A DNA stretch of 64,000 bases from assembly GCA_015227615.1 (NCBI GenBank), contig JAALGZ010000022.1:558001-622000 (forward strand). The letters are read 5' to 3'. Origin of the DNA: Labyrinthula sp. Ha. Taxonomy: Eukaryota > Sar > Bigyra > Labyrinthulida > Labyrinthulaceae. Position numbers and translations under genes: made by a program. Below, piece by piece: positions 1 through 14,199 of this stretch. Position 1 is the first letter of the stretch; each line of letters starts with the position of its first letter. The notes under the pieces were generated by a model that saw nothing but the letters and a program-made list of their open reading frames with translations, made no database searches and was not told where the DNA came from.

Positions 1-3000
1 TCTTAAATCTTATTTGTTTCATGCAGATTTTTCATATTCAAATCATCTTGAGTCAATAAAGTTAATTTTGGCTTTTGAAATAGTTTTTTCATAACTTAAG
101 TGTTTTTTGTGACAATATATACAAACAAGGAAACAGGTACAGAGGTATTACTTTAGTTAAACAGCGGTATTTTTCGCAGGTAGTCAAATTGCTTTCTTCT
201 TTCGTTGGAATAGTTATTCCGATTCTGTAGATGTTCAGGTTTATGTATTACACTAATAAGATTAATGTTAAGAGTAAGGGATTTGAAATAACCTCTGTCT
301 ATGGGAGCTATAATTTCCCATGCATAATGCCCTTGAGAATTCAAAGAACAACTATGTGCTTTTTCGCAACTATTGTAATTACCATATAGTTTAGCGAAGG
401 CTCTCTTAAGACCATATTTTGATGTTAGAATACTTAGTTTGTACAAAAAATTATTATTCGATAGAGTAGCACCTTACTTCGCATATATGCCAACATTTTC
501 TAATATTCTTACACAAACTGCCAACCATAAGACATATTCTCGCTAAATTGTTAAATGTTCATCAATTTTTCTGAAAAGCTAAGTAAGAGGAATGACAGAA
601 CACAAACCAATATATTAGAGAAAGAGCAACAGCATAACCATATGTTTTAATCAGCACCATCAACTATAGAGCTTAAGATTAGGTCTGCTTCATAGATAAT
701 TTATTGATAATTGATGTTGCTCATTTTCTTCTTATTGATGATCATTATTGTTGGCAAACCACTCTTATTTATTTTTTATAAGCAGATAATTATCATTACA
801 TTATTGGACGACAAAACCTTGAACAAAGTGCAAAAAAATCAGCCTAGCACTATATAAGAAACCTTATGGAACGGCTCTATTTTCATAGAACATTCTGAAA
901 GTACAATGTACTCGAACCATTATCTCTCTTGTATTAGGGTTATCTTAGAGCTCGAGGATAAAAAAGGCATTTTTGGTAATTCAAACCAAGGAGGTTTTGC
1001 CTAACCTTGTATTTATAATCAATTGAAATATAAAATAAAATCAGAGTAAGCAGAAATATAATAAAAAAACAATTAATAATGTCAAATAAATTGCCTAGAT
1101 GGGGATGTTGGATTCTTCAGTTGTGCTGTGAAATATGTTAGGGATCAAGGTATTATTTTTGCGAAGCAAAAACTTTCAAAACCAAAACATTCGTGATTAT
1201 AAGAACTTTTACTTGATAATAAGTATAGCTTAAGATTAAAAGCTCAAATTATATTGTCCCTGTTTCAATATGCTCCCAAACTCTATTATCCATCTCTGAT
1301 ATCCGAAGATTCAAACTAAATTAATGTCTAAATTTCACCTCATCAAGTATTATACCTGCAATTATCACACCAGGAGGAGTTATTTATATTTTTCTATTTT
1401 TCTGGCTGCAACAAAATATATTTTCCCTAAATCACAAAAATAACTTTTTTTCAATATATTTTGCCATTATCTATGGACCTGAGTAATCTAGCTGAAAACA
1501 GATCGCAGATAATATGATTCTACATCTGTGGAAAAAGCAACAGTTTGTTATAAGGAGACATTTTCATAATACTTAATTTCCAAAAATTACACCACCGTTA
1601 CCTGACAACTAATTTACAGTTCCTCGTAACTATATTAAATGAGTTGTGAAAATAGAGCTAACTCTAAAAATTTTGTGTTAATTAATTTTTGTAATACGAC
1701 TAGAACAAAAAACAAATACCAGAATCGACTTTTAATCTTATAGAACTTTAATTAAATACTACCTCCAAATTCTTTGTACTAATGCTTATGCACCTTATTT
1801 AGTTTCTAAAATAATATTTTATGAAGACGAAAACCTTTTTCTTTCTATCGGTTTATCATTATTATATTATTGTATCTAAGGGACTTGAGAGTTGGAGTTC
1901 AAATAATTTCAAACATCACTTTCTTAATGTTGAAAATGAGTTTCAGTAAAGGAGTCATGGAATTATTAATAATAATTGAAATATAAGAGTAAAACAATAT
2001 GAAAGAGTTGATGCGGATACAAATACCTTTAAGTTTAAAAAGGCGCCGTGTTTATGTGCGCAAGAGAAAGACAATTACATGACTAGAACTACATTGTTTT
2101 ATTGATCTTGGTTAATAAAAGTTAAGTTAGAAGCTTTAAAATTCTAAGAGGCAACACAGGTCAATCATAATTACTGTGGGGGGCTTATTAAATAGATGCG
2201 ATCTATTGAATCTGCTCGAAAAAAAATAAATAAACTTTGTAATGACAATATTTCATCTAATCTATGCAAAAAAAAACTCCAACATGTTCAATATGGACTT
2301 TATTTTCAAATCTCTGTGGATTGAAAGAACATTATAATTTATTTTAAGAGGTAACAATCTTCTTGTAAATCATCATAGAATAAAACACATCATATGCTTT
2401 TATATTTGGATATATCTTAATCTATAAAAACAGATGATCATCTCTACCATTTCAAAAGCGGTGGTCATCTTTCTTATCTCGACACAACATTAGGTAAAGA
2501 TTTTATTAAGGCTCTGACTACAATCAAGTTAAAACATATAATCTTTTTTCATAATATCTCAATGAAGATACATTGCTTTCGGAAAATTTCGATAAAGAAA
2601 ACCTAAAAAAACTTTGAAATTGCATTTGAAAATAAAATCACTCCCGATTAGTTGTAGGATTTGTATATATTTGATTAAAATGTGCTTAGTTTATAAACCC
2701 GTAAGTATTATACGCATGGGAACTCTTATATTAATTTTGCTCGGAAATGCTTATGATCTAGAAAGATAATCTGGCTAAAAGCATGTAACTAACATACTCT
2801 CTAATGAGATCTAAAATACCATAAACATTTCAATGTTAACAACCTCAAGAAACATCAACTACGGGCTTTGAAAAATTAAATTTACAAATGGTCTGCGCCT
2901 GTGGGCTTAGTTCCAAAAACCTTAGTTTTTGATTTCATCGTAGTCAGACACTTTTTGTGGTCGAAGTACTTAGGATGGGCAACATCACTAGCACTATTAT

Positions 3001-6000
3001 TAGATAATTACAGATATGGGAAGTTTTCTACATTACTGTTTTTCGAACGGATCCTATTTTATACGAATGTATATAATAAATTTATCAATTTAATTGGAAT
3101 TCATATCATTTTATATATTTAAGACACAAATGCCATTTTCATGAAATTAGAGTTCTTTCTGTGAATACACCCCAGATCTTGGGCACTTAAATATAAACAT
3201 ATATAAACCTAGTATATGTTGATTTTAAAATAATTTTTCTAATAAGAATATTCCATCGAAACAAAACTATTAAAAAGACACTCAATATATTCATATGTTT
3301 GCATTAAAAGCTTAATTATGTGATTTGACTATAATATTGTTCTGAAGGAGGTTTAATTTTGAAATCGACATATGATGTTGTCGAAAATTTTGAATTTGAA
3401 AAGTGGTACTAAATCTTAGGTACCATGTTAAGATAACATCTTAGTTATGTACAAAGTCTGAAATTTTAGCATGGGTTAACCTTGGTTAGTTCCTATGTTG
3501 ATAAATATAATCGATAAATGACGAATAATATTACTATCAGTTCTTAACGGTAACATATCTGCTACCTGAAAACGCCAAAAATTCAGAATCAAACATATAA
3601 TCATAAAAGAAACGTCTCAAAATCTGGATTTTTCAATAAAAAAATATAAATTAGAGCAGAGTTTACATGTCTCAAATGTTCTATCTTATTGGATCTCAGT
3701 GATTTTTCTTAATGTGGCTGCGCCCAGTTCGTTGCAATATCTTAATAACTTTGTTGCGTGAAAGTTTACCACAGATCTTATCAAATATATTTAATTGCGG
3801 AGATATAATCTAATATTGAAAATTATTTATCATGGGATAAAAAAGCCTTGAAATCTGCATAGTACTCTACTTGATGAACTTGCATTTCTTAGGATTGATA
3901 CTTCTAGTTTTGAAAGGATGGGCATGCACATTGTTAGATGGCACTAAAGTGATTATCCAAGAGCTGGTAGTAATCACTTCAACTGTTGTTCTTGAGCTCT
4001 TTGACTAGTAGATTTGGAGATTTGTTACTCTTTTTTCATTTTCTAATGCAATGTATTATGACCTTGGTAAATCAAAGATAAAGACACATAATAGTTTTCG
4101 TAATAATTTATTATATAGTTTTATTGAATATAGTTATAATATATCAAAAAAGTATATTATATATGATTTATTATATCTAATGGAAAATCTTCTACTTAAA
4201 AGTTCTAGCGATGCGCTATTTAATATTTTCGGTATAACCTAAAGAATGATTCCCGGTGGGACCCAGATTCACAAAAGTATACTTAATCCAATTAGTATAT
4301 GCTTTTGGTGACTATATCATAGCTTTTCGAAGTATATTTAACCATTTACACATTCTTGGGTTTTTATATTCAGGACATATTATATCAGAGCCTATAAACA
4401 TAATGGAAATAGTTTGGATCTGGATGGGAAGGTAACCAGGCCATATTGGTTAAAATATATTTAAAATAACCGTGAAATATCGTCAATTCCTTCTACATCA
4501 TAATAATATGAATATTTTGATGTTGTTGCCATCAGAATTTGAGCTAATAACAACCTTGTGAACCTATTGCTTCAACTAAATTTCTAAAATATTTGTATGC
4601 AGTTACATTAATTTTATCAAATATATATCCTACACTTCATTTCTAAACTAAACATATACACCTATATTATATAGATATGTCCTATTCTTGTTCCGTAATT
4701 TTTCCAACCTCTCTATACTGATATATTTTAAGTCAAACACGTGTTATTGAAACAAACTCAGAATTCGAACCCTAGAAGCCATATTCTACTTTGAATTATT
4801 GATACTCGTTATTTATTTAGTGTATTTGTAGACCTTAGTTCAGCTATGATCACATCTATTTTTTCTTACCTTTTTAAAACTCAACTATTTTGTACTTTAT
4901 AAGAAGTATCTTTGCTATTAAACTTTTTCTTAATAAATCAAACCCAATATTTTCTTAGAAATACCTAGTCTTTTATTAAGTGTAGGTAATTTTGGTTTTG
5001 GACATTTTAGTTACGCAAAAAAACCTTAGTTTTGTTCAGACTATTAAAACTAGACGAAGGAGAGATATTATGTATTCTTAACACAATTTGAACTGTAGCT
5101 ATCCGATAACTTCGTTACTCCATCCGGATTGCATATATTTAAAATTCCAGTCGCAAAAATATAAAATTTTTGGAACTTATACTTTTTATTTAATTATTTT
5201 GTTACTTTATGTTTGTATTACTTTGAAGCGTAATACCTCAATTGATGAGCAACTATTATTCAAAGTATTATTGAATGAAGTATATATATAAACAGATTCA
5301 ATATACCAGCGGATGATCGAATTCATATTTTTATTTATTTGAATGACAATTACAGTACTTCAAGGCTTTTAGGACAATAACTTGGGAACTTTATTGTAAA
5401 ATCATTATATTCATAAGATCGGGTTTCTTTCCAATAAAGCAGACGTGATAATTATGTAAGATCTGTCAAATAATGATTATATTTTTGCAAGTTCAGTGTA
5501 TGAAAACAGTTTTTTAGTTTGGTATTATTTTCATCTCTCTCTATGCATATGTATGCATATATATTTCTTGCTGATAGTTCAAACTGATCAATCTTTTACA
5601 TATTTCACCAGGTTCTTCTTAAGGCAGTTAGCTTAGAATATATAAATCTTATTCTAATCAACCTGTCGAATTCTTTGTTTAAAATTTATTTAATTAGACT
5701 CAACATTAGCATCGAGTGTTCATATTTATGATTAACATGATATTCATACGTATTCATATTTTGTTTTACATGGGATCAATTTCTTACACTGAGGTAATAA
5801 ATTTCGTTATTTTTCATTTAATGAAAATTGTTGATTAAGTTTCATGCATCACAGGAAAATAATTTAAATCCAACAAGAAACCAGACCAAATTAAATATAT
5901 CCTCCTATCAATTTGGTACAGCAGATGAATATATAAGATTGAAAGAAATCAAATATTACTCAACTTGCAGGTAAATGCAGAATAGGAAGAGCCTAAAACT

Positions 6001-9000
6001 ATTCTTCACAACATATTTGGTCAATTAAAGTAGAAAAAAATATCTTGCGAAAATTGTTTTCATCGTAAATATAGAAGAAATAAAAAATTAGAAATAGCTA
6101 TTTCGTCATGGTATTTTATTTTGTAATATTAATTTTAACAGTGAGAAAATTGAATACAGTATGTATCTTCTTCTATTTAGATAAGGCTAGCTACAAATTA
6201 GATACTGTCATCATCATGAAGAATCATATGAAATATTGCAGTCAAGAAAATTGGATTTTATTTTAAAATTTGACGGTATTCGATATAAGAATTAGAATAA
6301 AAGATGTAGACTCGCGCAAGATCCCTATTTATGTTTGATTATCTAAAAATATCCCCATTTGTCCTAAACACAGAAAATAAAAAGATTGTTAATAAAGCTA
6401 TTGTAATACTGGTGAATAGTTAAAACCTATAATGCAGCGTAAACAAAGTCATGAAAGTTGCACTAAAAATTTTGTATGAGGTTCTTTTTTCTGTTGTTAA
6501 AGTAGTAAAGTGTAATATAGTAACGTAGTTAATGATAAATTTGATAGACACTATCTCTTCTGGGTTTTATTTAATATATAAGACTGACCAGATTCATATG
6601 GGAGATATAATAATCTCTGTTAGCTGCCGTAATATGAATGTATTAACAATTAAGATATTAATTGTGTAGGGAAACCCAATCAAAATCCTATGTCTTTCCC
6701 ATGCTAAGCAGCACAGCAGGTCGGATCATTTCATACATCCATAAAAAGAAAGAAAAACTGACCAAAATATTGAAATCAGGGATAATGCATGATACTCTGC
6801 CGCACCATTATATGCCTATCGTCAATTATTTTGAAAAAATCCTAGATAACTTAAAAAACAGCCCCATTTTTTGCCAATATACTTCAGGTAAAATATACCA
6901 TGGCATTGATTCAACTGAAGTTGATATATAGAGAGACGTTAAGTTTAGAAGATGTGTGACAGTAGAAACCGTGAAATGTATAAACCTCTCTCTGCATCTA
7001 TAATAACAGATATTTTATTATTGAGAATAATTCCATATACTTTCCAGAAACCAGCTCTTTCTGGACTAATCGTAACAAACCCCGGATTTTCTTTACTAGA
7101 ACATGTAACAACGTGTGAGATGAATATTCGAAGAAGGGGATATTAAAGGCTGATGAAAAAAGAACAAAACATATTTGTTCTCCGAATAAGTGCAATGTAA
7201 TAGACAGTTTGGAACCTAAAATACAGGGCAGTTACTTAAAGTCAAGATTTTCATCTATTGCTCATTAGAAGTATATATATACTATAGCGATGAACTATGT
7301 GCTCAATAATCCGCTTCCCTAATCAAAGAAGTAATGAAAAAATTTAAACACTCAAAAAGATTTCTAAAAATCTTTTGCGAGTAACTTAAAGATCACCTTA
7401 ATCATGAGTAATATTTAAGATAGAAGCTTTAGAGAAGAAAGAGCACTGCCTGTAGAATTTGGGTAAATTCTAAATATGTAATATACATATTGCAAAATAT
7501 ATGGCAATGGGAAACAAGCTCTCTATGGATAAAGCAGAATTTAGTAACAGCATATCATTAAAAAGTAACCTAGGTCTTAAATTCTGAGTTTGAGGACACA
7601 ATCTTGAATCAAGTCCATACATTTGTATAGAGAGAGAGAGAAAGAGAACAAAAGCTTGAGTTTTCAAACAATTCCTAAATTTGGCTATCAATCAAAGTTC
7701 ATGGGCTACTTTGTTGAATTTCTTTAAATACAGAACTGTTTTCATAATAATTAAACACGAATTGAATCATTTCACACAGTTGGCCATTTCATGGCTGCCA
7801 TCCTCCTCTAATATGCATGTCGCCTGTTCTTTCATATCACGATCATGATACATCTTCGTTTTAAGAATACTGTAGAGTTTTATCTCTTCAGAAAAATCAA
7901 GTATGCATAAATTATGATTGGATCATGATCCAATAGTTCATTCGCGTACTTGATGACTGAAATCGCTTTTTTTTAATTGCTAACAAGAGAAAGATTCTAT
8001 TGGAGATTTTTAGGGGATTCGGACTTCTAGTTTCTAAGGTATTAAGAAAATGTGTAGAGACCTTAATTCAATCAATAGTATATAATTTTTATAATTATGG
8101 TTTTTGGTGGGGTGTCAGAGGGTTGGTGCGCTGTCTATGGAGCGAATAGATGCTTCTTAAGTTGATACATTTGTGTATATAGCATCATCAAGAGTTCTAT
8201 AGGTCTGGTTCAAGAGTTGGACAAAAAATTATTGCACCTGTAGTTAACTAGTCATTAATTCACTTTTACAGTATCTCTAAGAACTCTAATTTTTTAATTT
8301 CTAGATTTCAGAGACCAATACGATAATCTTTGGCTTTAAGCTATGGGTTAAGTGCTATAGAGAATCTGACTGTGCGAGAATTCACATTTGACACTATAAC
8401 TGTAGAATCATTTTATAGGTTTCACACTTTATATCTATAGCTTGGTCTTAAAAATATAAGTACTCTGATTATTCCATTTTTTTTAATTATTATTTATATA
8501 GTTGGTTTTTAAGATTGGGTATATTTTTATAGACAATTATTGCAAGTGTTTTGTTGTTGAGTTTGGATTTTGCTCAGCAGTTGAATCTACCGATACTATT
8601 GATCTTAGTTAGGAAAATACTTCCACTCCGCATGTGTCAAAATGTAATCTCTATTTTAGATTGTACAGAAAGCAATTCTAACTTGTATCATTACTTCTCA
8701 TATATTTCTACTTTTGGTGTTCTGTTGACTTTTTTGATTACGGATTAAGAGACCATATACTGAATCTGATATTTTTTGTTAACCATGAATGGCACCTGCT
8801 CTTTTTCCATACCCTCCATATATATAGTCTTGGTAAAGACCATTTAACCTGCTAGCGCATATGTTGCCCTGTAGTTTTCTATGAGTCCCAATGTCAATGG
8901 GTTTGGTCTTATTCGACTCTTAATATAGTATTAAAACCTTGAATAATTATTCAACTACCATAAATTATTCTGCATATACATGATCTTTTTGTTGGGAAAA

Positions 9001-12000
9001 AATATCGTCACAAAGATAATATACTTCCAACGGCATTTCCCTTCTAGTTTATTACTTAAGATATAAGAGATTCTTCATTTGATAAAATCTAAAACCATGA
9101 TGAAAAGACTTGGAAGTAGCTAATCCAATTTAAGAGCGACATTAATGACAGTTATCATTATATTTATTTGTGAGTTTGCTTTTCCCTACACATTCAACTA
9201 ATTATATGATTACTTGATAATATTGAAAAACCCTGGTGAAATATTACATTAAACAACAAAAACTTCGAGTAAAATATTATCACAGATATCAACAGTTTTC
9301 TGGAATTGAATATATAAATAGCAACCCACCCCCCTCCTTTCAATTTATTTATTTATTATGTGTTTCTTAATATTTGTATTGATTAAATTGCTCTAGTTGG
9401 TTTAAAATTTAATCTGTTTGCAAAAAGACGTTTATTCGGTCGATACTTTTAAAGTTTGGTTAATTATATCTGTCAACAGCTTTTAAGAAATACATAACAG
9501 GGATATCAGATGATATTTGACTAAATTCTGACAGTGATTTTTCTACATAAACATAGTTGTATCAACTGAGAAAACTCCCATTATATCTTTTGATTCCATC
9601 TTAAATGTATCTAGGAAATTTCATGTGCTAGCTTCTGAAAATATTGTTTTGCTAAATATACATTTTTTATCATTTGGTCCTTTATATGGTAGAGCCTGGG
9701 TGATTTCTCGCCCTTCACTATGTAATGACTAATATAAGCTGTCCCAAGAAAGCTGTGTGGATTTGGAGAAAGTTGATTTTTTCTGTAATTTCTGTAAAAT
9801 CTATATTAATCATTTGATCCACGACCCCCTGTAATTTTGCGATGCTGTTAGCAAGTACTATAAGTTTTCTTCTTTCACATATTTTCTTATTTTGATACTC
9901 TGGTATTATCTTTGAGATGTCTGCCATACCCAAGTATATGTTTTGCTCTCTAAAACATGGCACTGGTGTAATTTCCCTCAACACCATATCTATTTTACTT
10001 TACGTTGAGGAAGTCACATTATTTCGGAAGAGAGTTTATTTACTATTTTTCTAGGGGTTAATTTTTATCTAGAAAGTATGTACCATACTGTCTACCTTAA
10101 TTTATGAATTACTTCAATTGCTTATTGCTATTTTGTTCAGATTTTGGATGAGTTGTCAGTAATTTCGTCACAGTGATTTTTTTTTAAATATTTTGGCGAG
10201 ACTACCGAAGTTCTTGTATTTTTTAATCATAAGTTAATTGGATATTTTTTGATTAAGGAATCGTCTCTTATAATATCTATTCATCGTTCAAATTCACATC
10301 ATATATATATATATATTTCAAAATAGTTAAGAACAAGAACTTTGAAATACCCCTGATAATTTTTTGACAGATTAGGCAGGGTTTTCTGGTAGAAAAGCCT
10401 GTGAATTTCTACAACACGGGTCTTTGGTCTCATCTTTCTTGTCATATATTTATTTTTTGAAACCCCTGGTTATCTGCAACTTCTTTACTTTTTTGAAGTT
10501 TTTCTGTGATTTAGCACGGAGTTTGTTCTTAGTATTTTTGGTGAAGCGAATTTTGACGGAAAAAATTCAACTGGAATTGGTGCTTTCTTGTCTGTTTAAG
10601 GTGTTGATGACGGTGCGGACTCTTCGTTGATAACTTTTATCAAGTAATTGTCATTTTTTACTTCGTTGCGCAAATTTGTATTTTTCGCCTTCTCCAGATT
10701 TATTCCTGTTGATCGGAGTATCGAATTCGCTCATTATCAATATTTATATTCCATTTTATTTCTTAATAGAGAACCCTTTTACACTATTAAGAAATAAACT
10801 GATTCTAATCAAGTTTGCCTATGTATTAATTGCAAATGTTTGTTATAAAACACTTTTTTCTCTTAGTCCTAGTTCTAATTCCTATGATTATTTCAATATT
10901 GACGTCCCTCCCTAAATTCATTGGAATTTTTTTGCTCAACTAAGCTTCCAATTAGTCAATTATTTTTGTTTGTTTTTCTTGAGGAAAAAAAAATAGCATA
11001 GAACGAATTAAATTAGTCACCGTGACTTTCGATTCCGGATATTTCGCTTTCTGTATAGCCAACAACCTCAACTTAATAGCTGGACTATCTTCATACAAGT
11101 ACATAAAGTTGTATAGTAACTGAAATGAAAAAAAAATCCGCGGCCAGTACTAATGCACGACTGAATTTTTTATATATGTTTATTGGCTCTTATTATTTGC
11201 TAGGAAATAGTTTCTACTTGTTACTTGCGCTCTTTGCTCAATGTTATCTGTGTTTGAAATCCCGATATTGTTCATTCGAATATCCAAAACTTCAATAATC
11301 TTGTGTGTCCATAGTAGTGAAAAACATTAAACTCTGAAAAGAGTTTGTATTTGGTTCAGGTATTTATATTGATTTTTTCGCTGTTTATCAACTGCCTTAA
11401 ACTTATTCAGATTAAACCCTTTGTAATATTTTTCATTTTTTCAAAAAAAAACTATTCCTATTTTTTAACGCAGTACTGTTCTCATTTTTCTGGTGAAAAG
11501 AATCGATATCCTGCATTTTCTTCTAATCCACAATTGACAGGCTCCGTTGATGCGGTGCCTAAACTATGAACTTTTGGCCACTATGTATGTTTTTATCACC
11601 TTCTACTGCAACTATCTTAGATGCTGCCCCTTATATACCCATGTTCGCGGTTTCCAGTCTATAATACACTTAGATTAACATAATAGTTAATTGTATAAGC
11701 TACTGCTAGGTCTGACATATGAAGTTCCCCTATTGGTTTGTATTGGGAAATAGAATTTTGCTTAAACTTTCTATAAAGAAAACTAAAAAAAAGACAAGAG
11801 CAATTCCCATGCAGAATTTTTTTCTAAAAGATATGAAAAAAATATTAATCCGGAAAAGAACGATAATATATGTCTAGGGTGTCATTAAAATTTTATATCT
11901 TTAAAATTTTTCAGGCACTTAATCTCCTGTGAACTCCGTCATTCTTAGCTAAGAACTAAATATGATCATTGAGTTGTTCAATGCCTACAGCAATCCATCA

Positions 12001-13585
12001 TTAACTGCGAACTTGCCCAAGTAGCTATTCTCTTACAAAAAGATCCAATTAGCCCTGTTAATATTTTAATCACTCAAAATCTGCAAACTTGAAAGTACAT
12101 TTTTGAATAATTGTTGATCAAAGAACTAAACATTCTTCTCATTTACTATGTTAATAATGCATCATTCCATATGGGATATCACTCTGAAGGGTAGGTTTAA
12201 TCGAACAATAAGCCCCATTGATTTTGTAGGTTTCCCAATATATGGTAAAATATTTTTTTTTCACGTTTTATTCTAATTCAATTCTGCCATAGTATATGGT
12301 TTGTGAGGTTAATTCATTGTTCTTGCGCACAAGTCGCCATCTTGGTTGCATTGAATTTCATTTCTGGTCAAATATTCAAGTAAATACATCTTCCAATGCT
12401 TCTAACTATATCTAAGTCTTATTTGGTGTAATTAGGCGATCTCTCGTTGACTCGAATGGTATTGAGAAGTTTTAATATCTAAGTGTTACCAATTCCTAAT
12501 TTCGTGTTTATTCATACCCATGTTCATCTATTTCAACCGTGATCTGAAGCCAACGATAAAATATAATTATCGAGTTTATCTTTTCTTGCTGGTCTTTGTC
12601 TGTGAGAGTCAGGTTCCCATAAATTACATTTTGAGACTTGGTTTATTATATTAGAAACTTGTACCTTTAACTTCAAACTAAATATACGATTTATCCTGAG
12701 AACCCGTTGTTTCCAAGGTGAAAAAACCGTTTCAAACTTAAAATAGAAAGAAAAATTAGGTCCAGAATCCTAAAGTTTGATTGCTTTACGTATTGGTATG
12801 GAAAATTTATTTATCCGTAGGATAAGATATTAACCCTCTCATATAGGCCTTAAATGCCGCGAGCAAGTTTTTCGGTATCTCTGTAATCTAATAAAAGAAA
12901 TAATAAGCAATTTCACTGGTAACCTCGCTAGCTGCATTGATCATTGAAACCATCTGTTTTCTCCGTTTCCCCAGAAACAAGATATGTCAGTTTAAATTTA
13001 AATTATATTCAAGAATCTTTGGTTAAACGCATCATATTTCGAGCTTTAGCTTATTATCAGGTTACACGGGCTTTCTCAGAAATAATTGAATAATGTATTA
13101 TTTCACTCTCATCAATCTCAGCACAAATAATACACATGTATATATTCGAATGACTTGAAGTACATAAAAAGCTTTAGGTCATAGCGATCGTAATAGACTT
13201 AATATAGCTTCATGGTCTGAAGAATATCCACAAAACAAGGGCTGTCGTGACCAGGATTACGGAACCTAATTCCGAAAACGTGTGGGAAAACTCTAAAGGT
13301 AAAATATCTTATGTAAACCAACCTATTGAGACCATAGTGGATTTCTGTACAGCCTTTCTTTTATTGGCTTCTTTGATTTGGGAAATTCATATAGTTTCGA
13401 TTTGTCCTCGTAATGTACCAAATGAGAATTTCGTAGGAGAGAGAACAATTGTACACTGTGACACTCGTATATATAGGATGCTAAGAGTTTTCGAAATGAT
13501 GAATAATTTCGGCAACAAGATCTATTTACTTCTTCTATGAAAACTTTCTTTTACGTGATAACTAGTTATGCTTAAAAAACCTATA
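1..13585. other. AT-rich spacer with no supported gene
   Basis: This 13.6-kb stretch is AT-rich and stop-dense in all six frames. The open frames present (60-97 codons, for example near 6.66 kb and 13.25 kb on + and 9.72 kb on -) are no longer than chance predicts at this base composition, and none resembles a known family. Patches between 9.6 and 10.9 kb look weakly protein-like in several minus-strand frames, but no domain could be named. No tRNA, rRNA, CRISPR array or long repeat was seen. A short (AT)n tract lies at 10301-10316. Confidence 0.6.
10301..10316. repeat. (AT)8 microsatellite
   Basis: A pure AT dinucleotide run. Similar short runs occur at 17295-17311, 18557-18572, 22087-22100 and 55547-55562. 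All lie in spacers. Confidence 0.9.
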
Positions 13586-13662
13586 TGTTTCTCCATATCC
13601 TGTACCCAGTTGACCGCGTTACGACAAACTGAAACAAAACATCTCTTCTCTATTCCACGGTA

Positions 13663-13809
13663 TTAAACTTCACAAGAGTATAATATGTGACCAATTGTAC
13701 CCGTCTCTTCAACTTTCTCCCCGTGCCTACCTGGTGATCCAGCAAATATGATATCAAATGTTGAGTTCAAGTATGGTTTCAGCGCTTCAAACTCGGGACT
13801 CTGTGGCAC
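13663..13809 (-). other. possible unassigned coding exon in a GC-rich island
   Basis: On the minus strand a good 3' splice signal (a T-rich run, then TTTGCACAG ending at 13810) is followed by 48 open codons and TAA. Local GC is far above the surrounding spacer. The peptide contains a stretch FDIIFAGSPGRHGEKVEETG and ends GHILYSCEV. I recognise no family. A second GC-rich open patch lies just upstream on the same strand (about 13886-13960), but the two do not join in frame through any splice pair I can see. It could be the last exon of a short gene, a relic, or chance. Confidence 0.3.
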
Positions 13810-14199
13810 CTGTGCAAACAACATAAAAATAAAAGAAAGAGTATGTTACAATTAGAACATTGCTAGTCTTTTAAGGATTGTACGTATCTGGAGCCGATGT
13901 ATTATCGGTCCCACTCTTATTAGACGTCTCCGCATCTACTTCAAAACTTTGCCTCAACTGAAAAGCTCAATTTTAGGGGCTCTCAGTTGTAAATAGCTAC
14001 TAGAACTGAAAATTTCTATTCGACACTTTTTGTTCTATTCACAGATTCAATGTTTAAATATAAATGTATTATGAGCTAAATCTGTAATACAAACAATTAC
14101 TGCATAAGATCAGTATATTAACTCAAATCATAAATACAATGTACAGCAGTTTTTATCATCTGAATATTGCTCAACTGAATAAACTTAACAACATTCAAA

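Noticed and set aside
4761-4790. ATTCGAACCC resembling a tRNA T-loop on the minus strand
   Set aside because: Flanking bases do not form a T-stem, and no acceptor, D or anticodon arms could be built.
6662-7146. Two adjacent open frames of 64 and 89 codons
   Set aside because: Length is within chance expectation, one lacks an ATG, and neither resembles a known family.
9600-10920. Weakly protein-like patches in several minus-strand frames, considered as a possible old mobile-element remnant
   Set aside because: No domain or motif could be named, no terminal repeats were seen, and open frames of this size are expected by chance at this base composition.
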